NCBI GenBank assembly: GCA_003993805.1
Contig: RSEF01000004.1
Location: 78,239,051 to 78,303,050 of the forward strand
Source: Himantopus leucocephalus
Taxonomy: Eukaryota; Chordata; Aves; Charadriiformes; Recurvirostridae
Length of the DNA stretch: 64,000 nt
Reading direction: 5' to 3'
The notes under the pieces were generated by a model. That model was not told where the DNA came from. It saw only the letters and a list, made by a program, of their open reading frames with translations, and did no database searches. The number at the start of each line of letters is the position of its first letter. Positions within the stretch are counted from its first letter, which is position 1. Of the stretch, positions 46,301-58,700 are shown one piece after another. Made by a program: the position numbers and the translations under genes.

Positions 46301-49300
46301 AAAAGACCCTGGATTAAATAAATGCATTTGCAATGAGTGGGAACCTTTTGGTCTGGATGATAGTTTCTTTAGTTCGATTCAGATTTCCAGGGTGCTTTAC
46401 ATTTTTTCCTTACGTATTACAAATCCTACATAAGCAAAATTCTTGATTTTGCTTTTTCTATCTAGTTTATCCACAAAAGTGTGGTTTTTAGGGCAAAGAT
46501 TCAAACTTATTGCTTTTTATAAAATAAGTGTTAACATAACCTAATTAGCAATAAAATGCATAGAACTTGTGCAGACTATGTCTTTAACCTATGTTAAAGA
46601 TCTCACCTCTCTTCCTTGTGTTAACACAATATATGGGAATCTCTTATTTCATTTTTGTAAGATAAATCTATTTATGTCGTAGAGATCTTATCTGAGAAAA
46701 ATTTTTGTAGCAATTTAGGCTGTCTTCCTAACAACACAATTAGAAGTAAAGAATATGGCTAAAATACTGTTACGTCCTATGGTAGCTTGTATACCATGTA
46801 ATCCTTGATTGTTGAAATATGCTCTTTGATAATCATTTCAATTTTAAAAAGTTGGGATCTCCTATTAGTTTTTTCCCTGGCCTAACCAGACCACACTTTA
46901 TGCCAGAAAATGAGATTTTTAAAGGCTTTGGTCATGGTTGCCACTTTTATTTTTACACTAGGGAAGGCAAGATGGATTCTAAAATAACCATGGTTTAGTT
47001 TTCCTTTTATTTTTCTTAGCAATCCAATTTTAGTATATTTCACTGTCCTTAAAGTTGGGTTATGACCCCAAACTGGTGGCAAACTGTTATTGTAAACAGC
47101 CAGCAAGAAGTATTATTTACTGTTAGCCAATGTAATCAAGAATATGCCAATGAAGAGGGATACCAGAGATAACACTGTGAGTTAAAAATATAATTCCACT
47201 CATTTAGCCAAATTGGAAATACAGCTTATGGTGAATGAAGACAAATCTGAAAAACTGTGGAGAGCTGGGTGATTTTAACAGGTTACAATAACACTCATCT
47301 TCTGAGAACTTGTGAGTGCTTCACTCATTTTCACATTTTCCCACAATGGTCATTAATTTAAAATCCAAGGCCCTTTATTTGCCATCTTACCTTTGTAGGT
47401 GATTTCCTATGTCTGTGAGAAACTTAAGTTCTGCATATGTTCAAAGAGGCTGGCCCTGAAACCAATCTTCTGAACTTGGGTATGGTTGGAAGTAATTTTT
47501 CTTTTTTTTTTCCCCCCTCGGTCTTTTTTAATGAGAAAATTAGAGTTTCTGAGTAATAAAGCCACATGAAAATATTTTTAACATTTACATAGCTTTATAA
47601 TTTCCTACTACATAGCCATTGGTCAATTTAGAACACTTTTCCTCCTCCTAAATAATTTTTCCTCTGTGCTTGGTCAAATAAATTCTGAATTCTGGGAAAA
47701 AATCTAGCATGTTCCACCACCAAGCTATTCCATGATATTTTTAAGCTACTACTTCTTCAGTTAGTATGGTATGTCAGTCCCTTTCACCGTACCAGCTACA
47801 AAGCGAAAAAAAGCCAAAAGTTTTTTAGTTATGTAAGGTAACCTTGGAACAAAATAGTGTAAAGGCGCCTTAAAGCAATGTATATTATCATTCTCCTCTG
47901 ATGCGTTTCTTCCTTCCATACAGACCAAAGTTATATCAAACTTTGTGTTTATGGAGGAAGCTAAATCTATGTAAATAGGGAAATAGAGTAAGGCTGTAAA
48001 TCTTTTCCAAGTGGTTCCACTGTCCATAATGAAAGGTCTAGTTTTGATACAACCCAGCTGTGCGTAAGCTTGGCTCAGACTTTTGAGAAAATTGTTAGAT
48101 TGTGAGAAACAGCTGTGAGAAAGTTAATAGGAAAGAACCATAAAAGATAACAAGGGTAAAAATGCAGGAAGAGGTACGATAATTGAGATAAGATGGGCAG
48201 CAACTCAGGCAGTAAAGATGAAAAGCACTGATGTGGAAATGTATAATGTCCCAAGAAAAAAAATAAATTCTGGAAAGATGACAATTTAGCAACATCAAGG
48301 ATCAGCCCATTGCAAGGAGCAAGAAAGGCCACCCTTTGCCCTCTGACTAACGACTGTCTACCAGCAAAGACACATTAAGTGTTTCATCTCAAATAGCAAC
48401 CATATTAAATGTTAATCTGGGAGATTATTAATTTTGGCCATCTATTGAATACATCTAAAGACAACAAAAATTGCTTTGCATTCTTAAATTATGCGTAACC
48501 TTCCTGCAGAGTCTCCTTGTAACTTGGACAAGGTGCCTGTATTGTAACCCAGAGACAAAAAGTTACAAGACCATCTGAGCTGATAGCACAAATATGCAAA
48601 ATACTCCATTTTACATCTGTAAAAACTGCTGAAAGATTACATTATTGGAACACTTTAATTCATTAAACAATCCAGAGTTCTTCAATGACATATTAAATAA
48701 TTTTGTGTGATCCACTGACAGACTTCCATCAATTTGTCAGTGTCTGCCTTAATTCTTTGGATGTATAGTAATTTATTTTTTTTTTCACTCAAGGTTATAT
48801 GGTCAATTCATTCAAGACAAATGAATTGCCTGCCTTTTTTTTTAATATCTAGCTTAAAATGCAATTGTTTTTAATGATGTACTTGCCCTTGGTAGCTTCT
48901 TCCAAATAAAATTAATCTTTGATGGTAATATTCTCCACATGCTGTATCATGTCAAGAACTATAAATGTTCCATCACTATTTTTATGTTACTTTATTGCTG
49001 TAGAAAGACTAGCAATTTATTAGCTCTTTTTCATTGTCATCATTATTATGTATTTCACATAGTGAATAAATGATGAATTGTTGCCGCAGAAAGTATTTTA
49101 TTACAAAAAAAAAGAAAAAAACCAAAACATCACCCTGTCAGAAAGTGAGAAGGGCCATAGCTTTGCTCTTACTTGAATCCTAGAACAAGAAAATATGAGC
49201 TATTTTGTGCTTTTGGCATCATCCAGGGAATGCTATTGCTGTGAATTGCCATTTAGCTTGCTCTACATAACCAAATGTGAGAGGGCATGTGCTTGAGATC

Positions 49301-49626
49301 CTGCAGTCTCTTATTCCCCTGCATCACATGCACTGCTTGAGGAATAATTTTAAAAGAAAAAAAAAAAAGGGTAACAAAAAAAAAAAAAAANAAAAAAAAA
49401 AGAAGAGAAAGTAGAGGTTGCAAGTGTCACTGCTCTTAATATTAAAAAGGGTTGATCATAAAATGTTCTAGCAGAAGTATTTTCACAAATTAGAAAGTAT
49501 AATCCTTGTCCTATGAATGCGGACAATAATTGAGGTACAGGAGTTGATGATCATATTAAATTAATTTTCCTATCTGAAAACATACGTAGTAACAAGCAAG
49601 AACAGCTTGCAAGTTTAGACTTTGTG
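43346..49626. other. Unique AT-rich sequence, no gene seen
   Basis: Six kilobases without a recognisable exon or datable repeat. It contains a short (GTAT)n at 44721-44736 and a C-run after poly-T near 47513. 48500-48600 ('aaggtgcctgtattgtaaccc') has an LTR-like feel but cannot be assigned. A single N lies at 49391 within a poly-A tract (49375-49401). Confidence 0.55.
49391..49391. other. Single-N gap in a poly-A tract
   Basis: One N flanked by 16 and 10 A bases, a homopolymer that was probably not resolved in assembly. Confidence 0.9.
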
Positions 49627-49703
49627 GAAAGGAGGGAAGGAGGGAAGGAGGGAAGGATGGAAGGAAGGAAGGAAGGAAGGAAGGAAGGAAGGAAGGAAGG
49701 AGG
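49627..49703 (+). repeat. GGAA-type microsatellite
   Basis: About 77 bp: three or so GGAGGGAA units followed by about a dozen GGAA units, interrupted by one GGAT and ending AGGCAAGG. The minus-strand frame translates it as Pro-Ser-Phe-Leu repeats, which is not a protein feature. Confidence 0.95.
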
Positions 49704-51068
49704 CAAGGGGAAAGGGGCAGACAGATAAACGTTCATTATCCAGGACTTCATATTGGCTAGTGCTTGCATTGCACTAAAACAGTATTGTAGCATCCATGGA
49801 AAAGGATATATTTTACTGGGCATCATTTGAAAGAACATGTGTGCCAAGAGCACACTACTCATCCTCTCAGAAAACCGCATAAGGACAAATGGTCAATGAT
49901 TTTTCTGTTATTAGTATGCATCCGACAGCAATATGTCAAGAAGACAAAAATGGTTTCCAGTTCCTTCATCAGGATTACATAATTAATATATAAAATTGCC
50001 AGCATAGATCTACAGGAATCAGTTCAGCCAGTGGCCAAGTGTCTGAATTATAGAAAGAGTTTATCTGACAATCAACAAATATTCACTAGTACTGCTAATA
50101 TGCTCACAGGAAAAATTTTCAATTTTTTTTTATATTCAGCACACTGCATGAAAAGATGTGTGAAATATGTAGTTATGAATGTTGGTTGGTAAAAAAAATA
50201 CATAATTTGAATTTGCAGGCATGAATGTCATACTTAAGCAGTAGATTGTATTAACTGCTCAGAAATACTAGAGAGAGAGATCAGAATGATTTGATTACTA
50301 TAGTAATTATTTCAAAACTGACTAGATAAGATGCAATGAAGTGAAAATAACTGGGGCATCATAACACTGATTGATGTATAGCTATTATATTGAAAAGGCA
50401 CAGGCTTCATAAATAATTGTGAAGGGCAATGACAAGGGTTATGATCAGACACACTTTTGGTGTCTCTATTAGCTCTATTTTATCAAATAGTGTCAATTAC
50501 TAAAAGCTGATCATGCTTGTTCAAAAATATGAACTTTGCAATAGATCTTATTTAATCAGATTAGTATATATCAATCTTATAAAATTTATGATTAAGGATA
50601 TACTCTTGTAAACTATCAAAGTAATAATAATGACAAACAAAAAGTTGTCTCAGAAGAAATGTAATGTATCAGCATTTCACACCTGACTTATTTTTTAACT
50701 TTCTGCAAGCCAAGAGAAGTTCAATCCTGATACCATAATTCTGCAAACACTTTCACTTATTAGTTTGTATCAAAATAGGAAATGGATATATATGCTTAAT
50801 GGTTTAAGCACCACTCATTAATTATCTCTAAAGTGTTACACAAAAGTGCAGTTCTAACATATAAAAGTCTAGAAACTGATTAAATATTGTATTATATCTA
50901 TGCGAATTCCACTTTTTGGAATTTTTAACTGACATCCCCTTACTACTGATCTATTCCAGATATGATAGTAGAAAATATATACTGGGCTTGTTATTAGGCT
51001 GGTCGGGAATATGCTAGCAACTTTTTTCTTTACCAGATGTTGATTCATCAAAACCAATTTGTTTGGAG
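49704..51068. other. Unique AT-rich sequence, no gene seen
   Basis: Nothing supported. Confidence 0.6.
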
Positions 51069-51291
51069 CAAAAACATCAATTTTGAATGTTGCTTTGCTC
51101 ATGAAAGATTTCTTAATTCTTCCTTCTCACACATCACCAGCCAAATCACACATCCAAGTCATGGGTCATATTAGCTTCTNCAAAAACATCAATTTTGAAT
51201 GTTGCTTTGATCATGAAAGATTTCTTAATTCTTCCTTCTCACACATTACCAGCCAAATCACACATCCAAGTCATGGGTCATATTAGCTTCT
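51069..51291 (+). repeat. 111-bp near-perfect duplication separated by one N (probable assembly artefact)
   Basis: Positions 51069-51179 and 51181-51291 are the same 111 bp with only two differences (C/A at 51098 versus 51210, C/T at 51135 versus 51247), and the only base between them is an N at 51180. This is what results when two overlapping contig ends are joined without merging. The open frame that spans it is artificial. Confidence 0.92.
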
Positions 51292-54200
51292 TAGGAAATT
51301 AGTCTTTTACTCTTTGAAAATATTTTCTGACAATTTTCTGTTCAGCTACAGTTCATCCCTTGCTTGACTTTCACTTAAAGCTATATGCTTTGTTGCATAT
51401 ATGTTCTTGGATGTAACAGGAGGGAGAAGGCAGCAGGGAGGTGTATTGACAGTCCATCAAAAGGCAAAAAGTGCCTTTGAGTAATTCTTTGCAAGGAGTA
51501 TAGAGACAGAGAGAATAGGCTTTCCACTGCAAGCACTTTGCTTGAAGCAGAATGAGGGTAGCTTCTGGGAATGAAGAAGTCCAGCTGTGGGGACCCTCTA
51601 AGTCAAGAGGTCCCATGGGGTATTGATGAGCCATCACAATTATTCTCTGAATAGAGTGCTTCAGCCAAAACACAAGGAACAGACAGAGCCTAGGAACAGG
51701 AGTGATAGGTGATGCCTCCAGAAAACTAAAAAAGATAAAGGGTGAACAGCACAAAGGATAAACAATTCCATAGAACTAAAAAGGATAAAAGCTCTTGTCT
51801 TAGTCGTGGTGGGAGGAGGGGAGACCATCCTTCTTTGATTGTGTTCTAGACACCATGGCCTAATGAGCTACACATGTACCTGATATTCATAACTCCTTTA
51901 AAGGTTTTCTACTATGGAAATTCACCTTCTCCTTTCAAAGCTTTTGCCAAGTTCCTCCTGTAGCTGCACCTACAGTCACTAACTGTAACATTTTCCTAGC
52001 CAAACCCACTGTAGTCAAGGCCTGTGAAGTGAGCAGCCAAGTCTCAAGAAATAAGAAGAGTATTTCTTGGGGGCTGAAGAGATATCAGCCAAAGCTTTCC
52101 GTCAATACACAGAAAGGGCAAAAAACTGTACACAGAGAACAATCCAAAAGGGATGGCTGATTGTAAGTGAAGTGATTTGTAAGAGGGTATGAAGGTATTT
52201 CCTACTGTCTCTTAAACCAAATGTGAAACAATAGCAATGACTTAGACCTGTTTCCTTAAGGGAAAGGACTTGAAGGGGGACTGTCATCAATTAATTTAAA
52301 ATGTCCTCCCAGCATTGCTGCTGCAGCTGCTGAGCTGATTTTAACACTTGCACATCACAAGTGTCACCTTGCACATTGTCCGAACTTATAGCTGGGAGGT
52401 GGGTTGGTCATCAGGTATCAGCCAGCCATTCAGAAAAACACAAGGAGGATCAGTAATAAGGCTAAGATACTGAGGAGATGGGGACACTGATTTGTTACCC
52501 CCTCTTTGAGACAGATGAAAGATCAGTATGGTTCTTCATACAAGAGCCCAGAGTTGGGGAAGGAAAAGTTTAGGAGATATCTTTTCTTTAGAAATGTGTG
52601 AACCATCTGTGGAGTAGAGGCATTTGGCACCAGGCAAACTATATCTTACCCACTAAATCTTCCCCTCTGTCAAAAAAAAAAAAAAAAACCCAAAAAAANA
52701 AAACAACCTAAAGGGCCATTAGGAATCTGGGCACCAACTTCCTCAATTTATTGATTTACAAACATTTTACTGTACTGATTTCCTGACACAATAATTATCA
52801 GGGGTTTAACTTCCATCAGAAAAAGCACTGAAGTTAGACATTTTTCAACACTTAGCATTGCAAAGCTAACACTTTATATCAATCAGAATATTTCTTATGT
52901 AAGTCCAGGACCCGTAGGTTACCATAGATTCCTATGAATAGTCAGCAGGATCTATCAAATAAACAGGTGACTTCAATAAAACAAATCCATGAGGTGGTGA
53001 TGACTTAAATGCCGATCGCATTGTTTTCAGACATTCACCGTGAAAACAGACAGTGCTTGAATAGTGTCAGAATTTTAAAGCCTGAAACAGGATACAAGAG
53101 AGGAATTGGATCGTTATGACACTGGTAAGATACTGAGATCTCAAAATCCTACTGACTGAAACCGTTGTGTTTATTTCAGCACTTTGATGTATGTGAGATC
53201 ATTTTGTAAAACCATGTTACATTTTCCTGATATAGTTTTATTAATATTGAAAAAATATTTTTATGTAATAATAATTTTAATACTGAATGAACATTAAATA
53301 TTTAGAGCAATTATTCTAAGGATTCAATTACCATAAATGTCTATTAAAGTGTAAAAGTTTGCAAAAATTATGTTTTGGCTTCATTAATAAAATGTTCTTG
53401 AGTGCAATATTTATAGAATTATTTATATAACAAGGCAGATGGATTACTTTGAAAGTTTAACAGGTACATGCTATTTAGAGTCTCTTAGAAGACATATCTG
53501 ATTACTGTGACTAAAATGGCAGATGTTACTCTTCATTTCCAAAAACAATCTCAGATTTTGCTTGCCTTCTCATTCAAATGTTTTCTTGACAGACATGCTA
53601 AGTAAGCTTTCTATTTGGCTTTGAAAATTTATCCTATGGGGTTTTTGCAAGCATATTTATTTTGAAGACAAATGGAACTAGGTAAGCATTGATATATTTC
53701 ATAAGCTGTTCAGTATTTGACATAAAAATCCCTAAAAAAACTCCCCCTGATGTGCGCAAGACTCTTTCCATTGGTAACTAGGGTTGTTTAAGCAGGTGTC
53801 TTGCATAAAAAATGTTACGTGTAATATTTCACTTTTTTTCAGGTGTCTAGAGACTAACATTTATAATATGCCCATCCTTGATGATTTATTTTCAATTTCA
53901 TTTGCATTTTCTTTTTATTTTCCTGAAGTTATGAAAAATTCCCTTTCTTTCCATCTCATTTTCTTAAGTAATTATCATTGCAAACAGTGTTTGAATTGTG
54001 TTTGAAAGCAAATAGGTAAATAGACAGCTGTTTCATGATGGTTCATTTCATGATGTTTTGTGTCCTTTGTTGCTGTTTCAGCATTTAGGAATTGTGGACT
54101 AAAACTGTGTTATATTAAGCATTGTAGAAACATCTAAGGTTTAGAATATGGGTGATGATTACACATAGGTAAAATGCATAGAACAAGGGTACTATGTAAC

Positions 54201-54909
54201 TCTATGGTAGTAACAGTAAGATACATTCTGCTCACTGTGGATTTATTTGTAAACATTGCAATAATTATGAAAATATTCCCATGCAACTCACCTATAACTA
54301 AATTTGCATCCTTATGGAGTTGTCATGTAATTTCTGTCCTTGTTGCACAGACACTATGAACAGTTTGTTTAAAAGTAAGCAAGCAAGTAAACAAAGTTGA
54401 TTTATTTAGTCCTTTGAATAGGGTAACTCTTACGTGGGGAATGTCTGGAACAGGACACTTAGTCACTGTCCAGATGGAAATGGGAGTCTCTGTTGCACGA
54501 CTGTAACAGCAACTTCAGCTGGAGCAGGTCTGACTCTTCTGCTGAAGTCTCATGATGGAGGTGGCCCTATGTGACCACCTCAGCACATGTATTGCCATAG
54601 GTTTTCTTAATCCACACGTAAAACATCTCCTAACCTTCTTAAGTATGTACAAAAGACTGTCCTATGTGACCATTTCTGCACCTGCAGGAAGTTTGTATTG
54701 CTTAATTACAAGTCTTTTATCTATATACACTTTGATCAATTTCGTAGCTGAAATCACTTAGGGGTGTCTCTGGAAGGAAGGGCCAGATTCTCCACTCAGG
54801 ACATTAGTTAACATAGTTACACAACTTTGTCCTTGCACTGAAGGAGCTGCTTGGAGGGAGTTTTCAGAACAGTCTGAAATTCCCACCTAAAGAACTCCTG
54901 CACCAATTA
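51292..54909. other. Unassigned sequence, no gene seen
   Basis: Contains the longest uninterrupted open frame in the window, 127 codons on the minus strand (51371-51754), with no recognisable domain, signal peptide or repeat, and therefore treated as chance. A single N lies at 52699 in an A-rich tract. 54540-54720 has a loose internal repetition: 'cctatgtgaccacctcagcac' type sequence occurs near 54567 and again near 54660. Confidence 0.5.
52699..52699. other. Single-N gap in an A-rich tract
   Basis: One N within 'caaaaaaanaaaac', next to an 18-A run. Confidence 0.9.
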
Positions 54910-54983
54910 ATCAAGTTGTAAGTGTTGCTAAGTGCTCAATCAGCATCAGTTCATCAAGTTGTGAGAGTTGCTGAGAGTTCAAT
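54910..54983 (+). repeat. Imperfect direct repeat, 31-bp units 43 bp apart
   Basis: Units at 54910-54940 and 54953-54983 both begin ATCAAGTTGT and end TCAAT, with 26 of 31 positions identical. They are separated by 12 bp. Part of a moderately repetitive stretch (54540-54990) of unknown nature. Confidence 0.8.
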
Positions 54984-55356
54984 TACTTACCTAGTACCAA
55001 GTCACTCTATTTTCTCGAACCTGTCCATTATCTCATATATGAAGATGACTGGCTGGGGAGTTTCTGGACCACCCAGAGAACTAATCTTCCTTAGGAATAT
55101 TCAGATTTTAGTTCTAATCTGTTCATTTGGAATATTATCCACTGACTATTTTTCTAATAGATTAAATACTATACAGCTATAAAATAGCTGAAGAGTACAC
55201 ACAGGAGAAATACTGATCCCTCATCCCAGCATGGTTTTATGGCTGAAGAATGTGTCTGTCCTCTACAACCTACAGGATCTACTGGATCTCAGAGTATTTC
55301 CACATTCTGCTACTCATTCCTTTTTTCTTTCTTTCTTTTTTTTTTAAACTAGCAAA
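54984..55356. other. Unassigned sequence before CR1, ending in a pyrimidine tract
   Basis: No gene seen. 55319-55345 is almost pure T with C, immediately left of a CR1 insertion point. Confidence 0.6.
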
Positions 55357-55700
55357 TCATAGAATCATAGAATCATAGAATCGTTAAGGTTGGAAGGGAC
55401 CTTTCAGATCATCTAGTCCAACCATTAACCTAACCTGACAAAACCACATCTAAACCATATCCCCAAGTACCACGTCTACCCTTTTTTTAAACACCTCCAG
55501 GGATGGTGAATCCACCACCTCCCTGGGCAGCCTATTCCAATGTTGAATAACCCTTTCAGTGAAAAAATTTTTTCTAATATCCAACCTAAACCTCCCCTGG
55601 TTTAACTTTAACCCATTACCTCTCGTCCTATCACTTGTCACTAGGGAGAAGAGGTCAGTTCCCATCTCTCTACAACCTCCTTTCAGGTAGTTGTAGAGGT
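55357..55700 (-). mobile_element. CR1 non-LTR retrotransposon, 3' end (youngest-looking copy)
   Basis: Begins with three perfect TCATAGAA units (55357-55380), then 'ggttggaagggacctttcag', the well-preserved CR1 3' UTR. The minus-strand frame gives an unbroken ORF2 tail with [47 protein letters not shown] and LEVFKKRVD. It is 5' truncated to 344 bp. The intact terminal repeats and low apparent divergence suggest this is the most recent CR1 here. Confidence 0.96.
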
Positions 55701-58700
55701 GCATGGAAGGACCATATAATAGTAATGTGACTCTCTATATTGAGAAAGATACATTTTTCATTGGAGTACTGTGTTTTCAGTATATGCGATATCAGTTGGC
55801 TTTTTCCCTCTGCTGTAAGCTGTGCATGTATATCTGATACCAATACCTGATTTGACTCTTCTAGCAAAATTTAAGATAAAAATATTAATGATATCAAGAA
55901 AATAAGCCTGGCATGCTGACTTGAAATGATGTTTACTTTAAATATCACTGAAGAAACAGGACTAGAAGAGTAAGATCCAAGAGTCAAGAACAAAAGGAAT
56001 GCTAAAATTTCCTAGTATTATTTTAAACATACATATTACATATTTACACTTCTACCACATTCTACCTAATTCTAAAAAATGTCTTGGAAGACTATATGGA
56101 TAGCTAAAAATGACATTATATGTAAATACTGTTATGTTTCAGAAAAAAATCTGTTCCACTTATACAAACTCTTACTCCTTAAACAGTTAAAATATTTCGG
56201 GGGGGTTGTTTATTTTTTTATTATACTGACATGTAGCATTAACAGTACTTGTGTTTATGTATGTGTGCATATATCTCTTAATTGAAATTTTTCCAAAACA
56301 TTGAATTTACTCCTTAATTTAAGATTGGATCTTTTCTTCTAGATAAATCATTTAATGTAGGTTTCTTTTAATCAAATGTCATTGGTTTTCTAAAAAGTAT
56401 TTTTACATCTTTTCTATTTTTCTTAATAATTACAACTTCTTTATAGAGTGCCTATTCAATTATTAAGCTGTATAGCAAAGCTGTGTATGTCTTGTTCTAG
56501 CATTTATTGACTGTTTTATAAATTATTTGCCTTTGGAAAAGTTCATGGAGGTAAAAAACAGTTATAAGAATTTTTTACCAAATAAAGCAGCCATAAACTT
56601 ACACAATGACATTCCTTTTTTTTTAAATCATGGAAATTCATAATTTAAAATGGATCATTGAGCTTAAAAAACCTTACCTTTGTGATGAAAGCTGACAAAA
56701 ATAAATAATAAACAACAGTATCCTTAAAATATCTGTATAATAAAGATATTTTTTGAGCATTTACAATTGTATTTCACAAAACCTGAAGAAGGCTAATACA
56801 AATGATACGTTGTCTCAGGGGCTATAAAAGTCCTTGTCATCCTGTCTCCAAGCTCCTTCATCATCCAGTGTAAACTTTTCCTTATTATTCTCTAAATAAG
56901 TTTCATTATTAAAAACAAACAAACAAATAACAAAATAATGATTCTTTCCATGCCCAGGATTTAAACTTTCTTACTTCCAGTTTATGAAATAACACTTTTT
57001 AGCAGACATACTGGTTTCCTTGTTTATCTCCTTATGATCTAATAATTAGAAGTCTATGGCTACACCATAATAAATCATTTGGTCTAATATAAGATATTTC
57101 CTCCCACTACCACCTTTGTTTCACAAAAGTCTTCATTCTCCAATATGGACCGATAATCTGTTCTGACACATCATAACTTGCAGGGAAGAACTTTCTGATA
57201 ATCCTTTGTCATTGACACAGGCTCAGTTATTTGTAAGTACGGATATCTTGATTTTTAATTAACTTTAAAACTTTAATTTTTTTTTTAATTAACTTTAAAA
57301 TTTGTTATTCTCTTTTGACATTTGAAATATTAACATTATGGGGCAGAGGTAAAGTCCAAGTGAATACTGTGAGTCAAAAGGAATACAATATAGGTGTTTC
57401 TTAGGGCCCAGGCTGCTGAAAACAATAGTAATGGAGAAAGCTGTTTTCAACAGCATGAACCTTTAGCAGAGTCATGCGGGGTGAAGACGGAAGCACTTTC
57501 ACTTTGACTCCTATTCAGAAAGGTTAGTGAAAGTTCCAATTCTGCATTACTACACATCCCACTTACACTTTCAGCCTCTCTTTTTGCCCCTGGCCTCTAT
57601 GACCTTGCTGCAACATGAGCCAGTGGAAATGCCCAGGGCGGTTGATAGTGCAGTGAGTCTTATACGATCTCACTGGAAATCATTCATAACATGAGAAATT
57701 TTATATTTGCTTCAAACTGAAGATTTTATGGTCTCTTTGGAAAATGGTTGCTGTTTTAGAGGAAGGTTCATAGCTGTGGGGGACAAAAGGGACATTATCA
57801 GTCAAGCAGGCTCCAGGGGATATTTCAGACCATGATTTGTGCCATAGATTCATTCCAGTTATTCTTAGATGAACCATCTGCATAAGAAAACCTACACACC
57901 TTAACTCTGTATCTTTTGGTTCTCATAAAAAAAACCAACAAACCAAAAAAACCAAAAACAGGGGGTCAGAGAGCGCTCTTATATGAACTCATTGAAGTTT
58001 TCTACTGGTAAAACAATTTAAAATTCTTAACTGAAAAATAACAAAAGCTAATGGAATTTAGAAAATAAAACAACTTTTATAAAAATATCTAAAACTTTGA
58101 AAAGTAGTAACAATTCATTCCAACAAGAGATTCAAATCTACAGCATAATGTATGAAGTCTAATCCACTCAGTCTCTCTGTGCCCTGTAGTCCTACTGAAG
58201 TAATGAAAACACAAGCTAAAAATGCAAAGAGATAATTTCTAGATTTTGTTTGCCTTGTAGTCCTCTGGGCAGTCACTCTCTGAACTACAGCCATTCAATT
58301 GTTGTGTTACCCTTAAAGCACAGACTTTAGATATAGACAAAATCATTCTGAATATTATTTTTCTTTCTTTTTCCTCTTTTCCTTTTTTTTATATCCTTGA
58401 ATAATCCCCATGGAAAGCCATATTAGTATTAGGATTTTCTATAGTTCTCATCAGCTGAATATCAGGATGTCTATTGTCACAGTTCAGTGTACATTCCAAA
58501 TATGAAAGTGCTCAGCTCTGGATAGAAGTGTCACTGTAAAGGAAAATCAGAGTGCTTTGGGGAAGACTTTGTTCAATAATCACTGCTTCTGACTGCAATC
58601 TGTGAAATCATTTTTTATAAAACTTGCAGAATAAAGACAAGCACAGATGTTTCTTCCTTTTTTTTTTCAGTACCATTTCTTGGCTTTTATTATCTTTGTT

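Noticed and set aside
49551..49880. Minus-strand frame with Pro-Ser-Phe-Leu repeats
   Set aside because: Translation of the GGAA microsatellite.
51059..51286. Forward frame with an apparent repeated peptide
   Set aside because: It crosses the single N and reads two copies of a probable assembly duplication.
51371..51754. 127-codon minus-strand open frame, the longest uninterrupted one
   Set aside because: No domain, signal, coiled coil or family resemblance; no supporting splice or promoter context; expected by chance in 64 kb searched in six frames.
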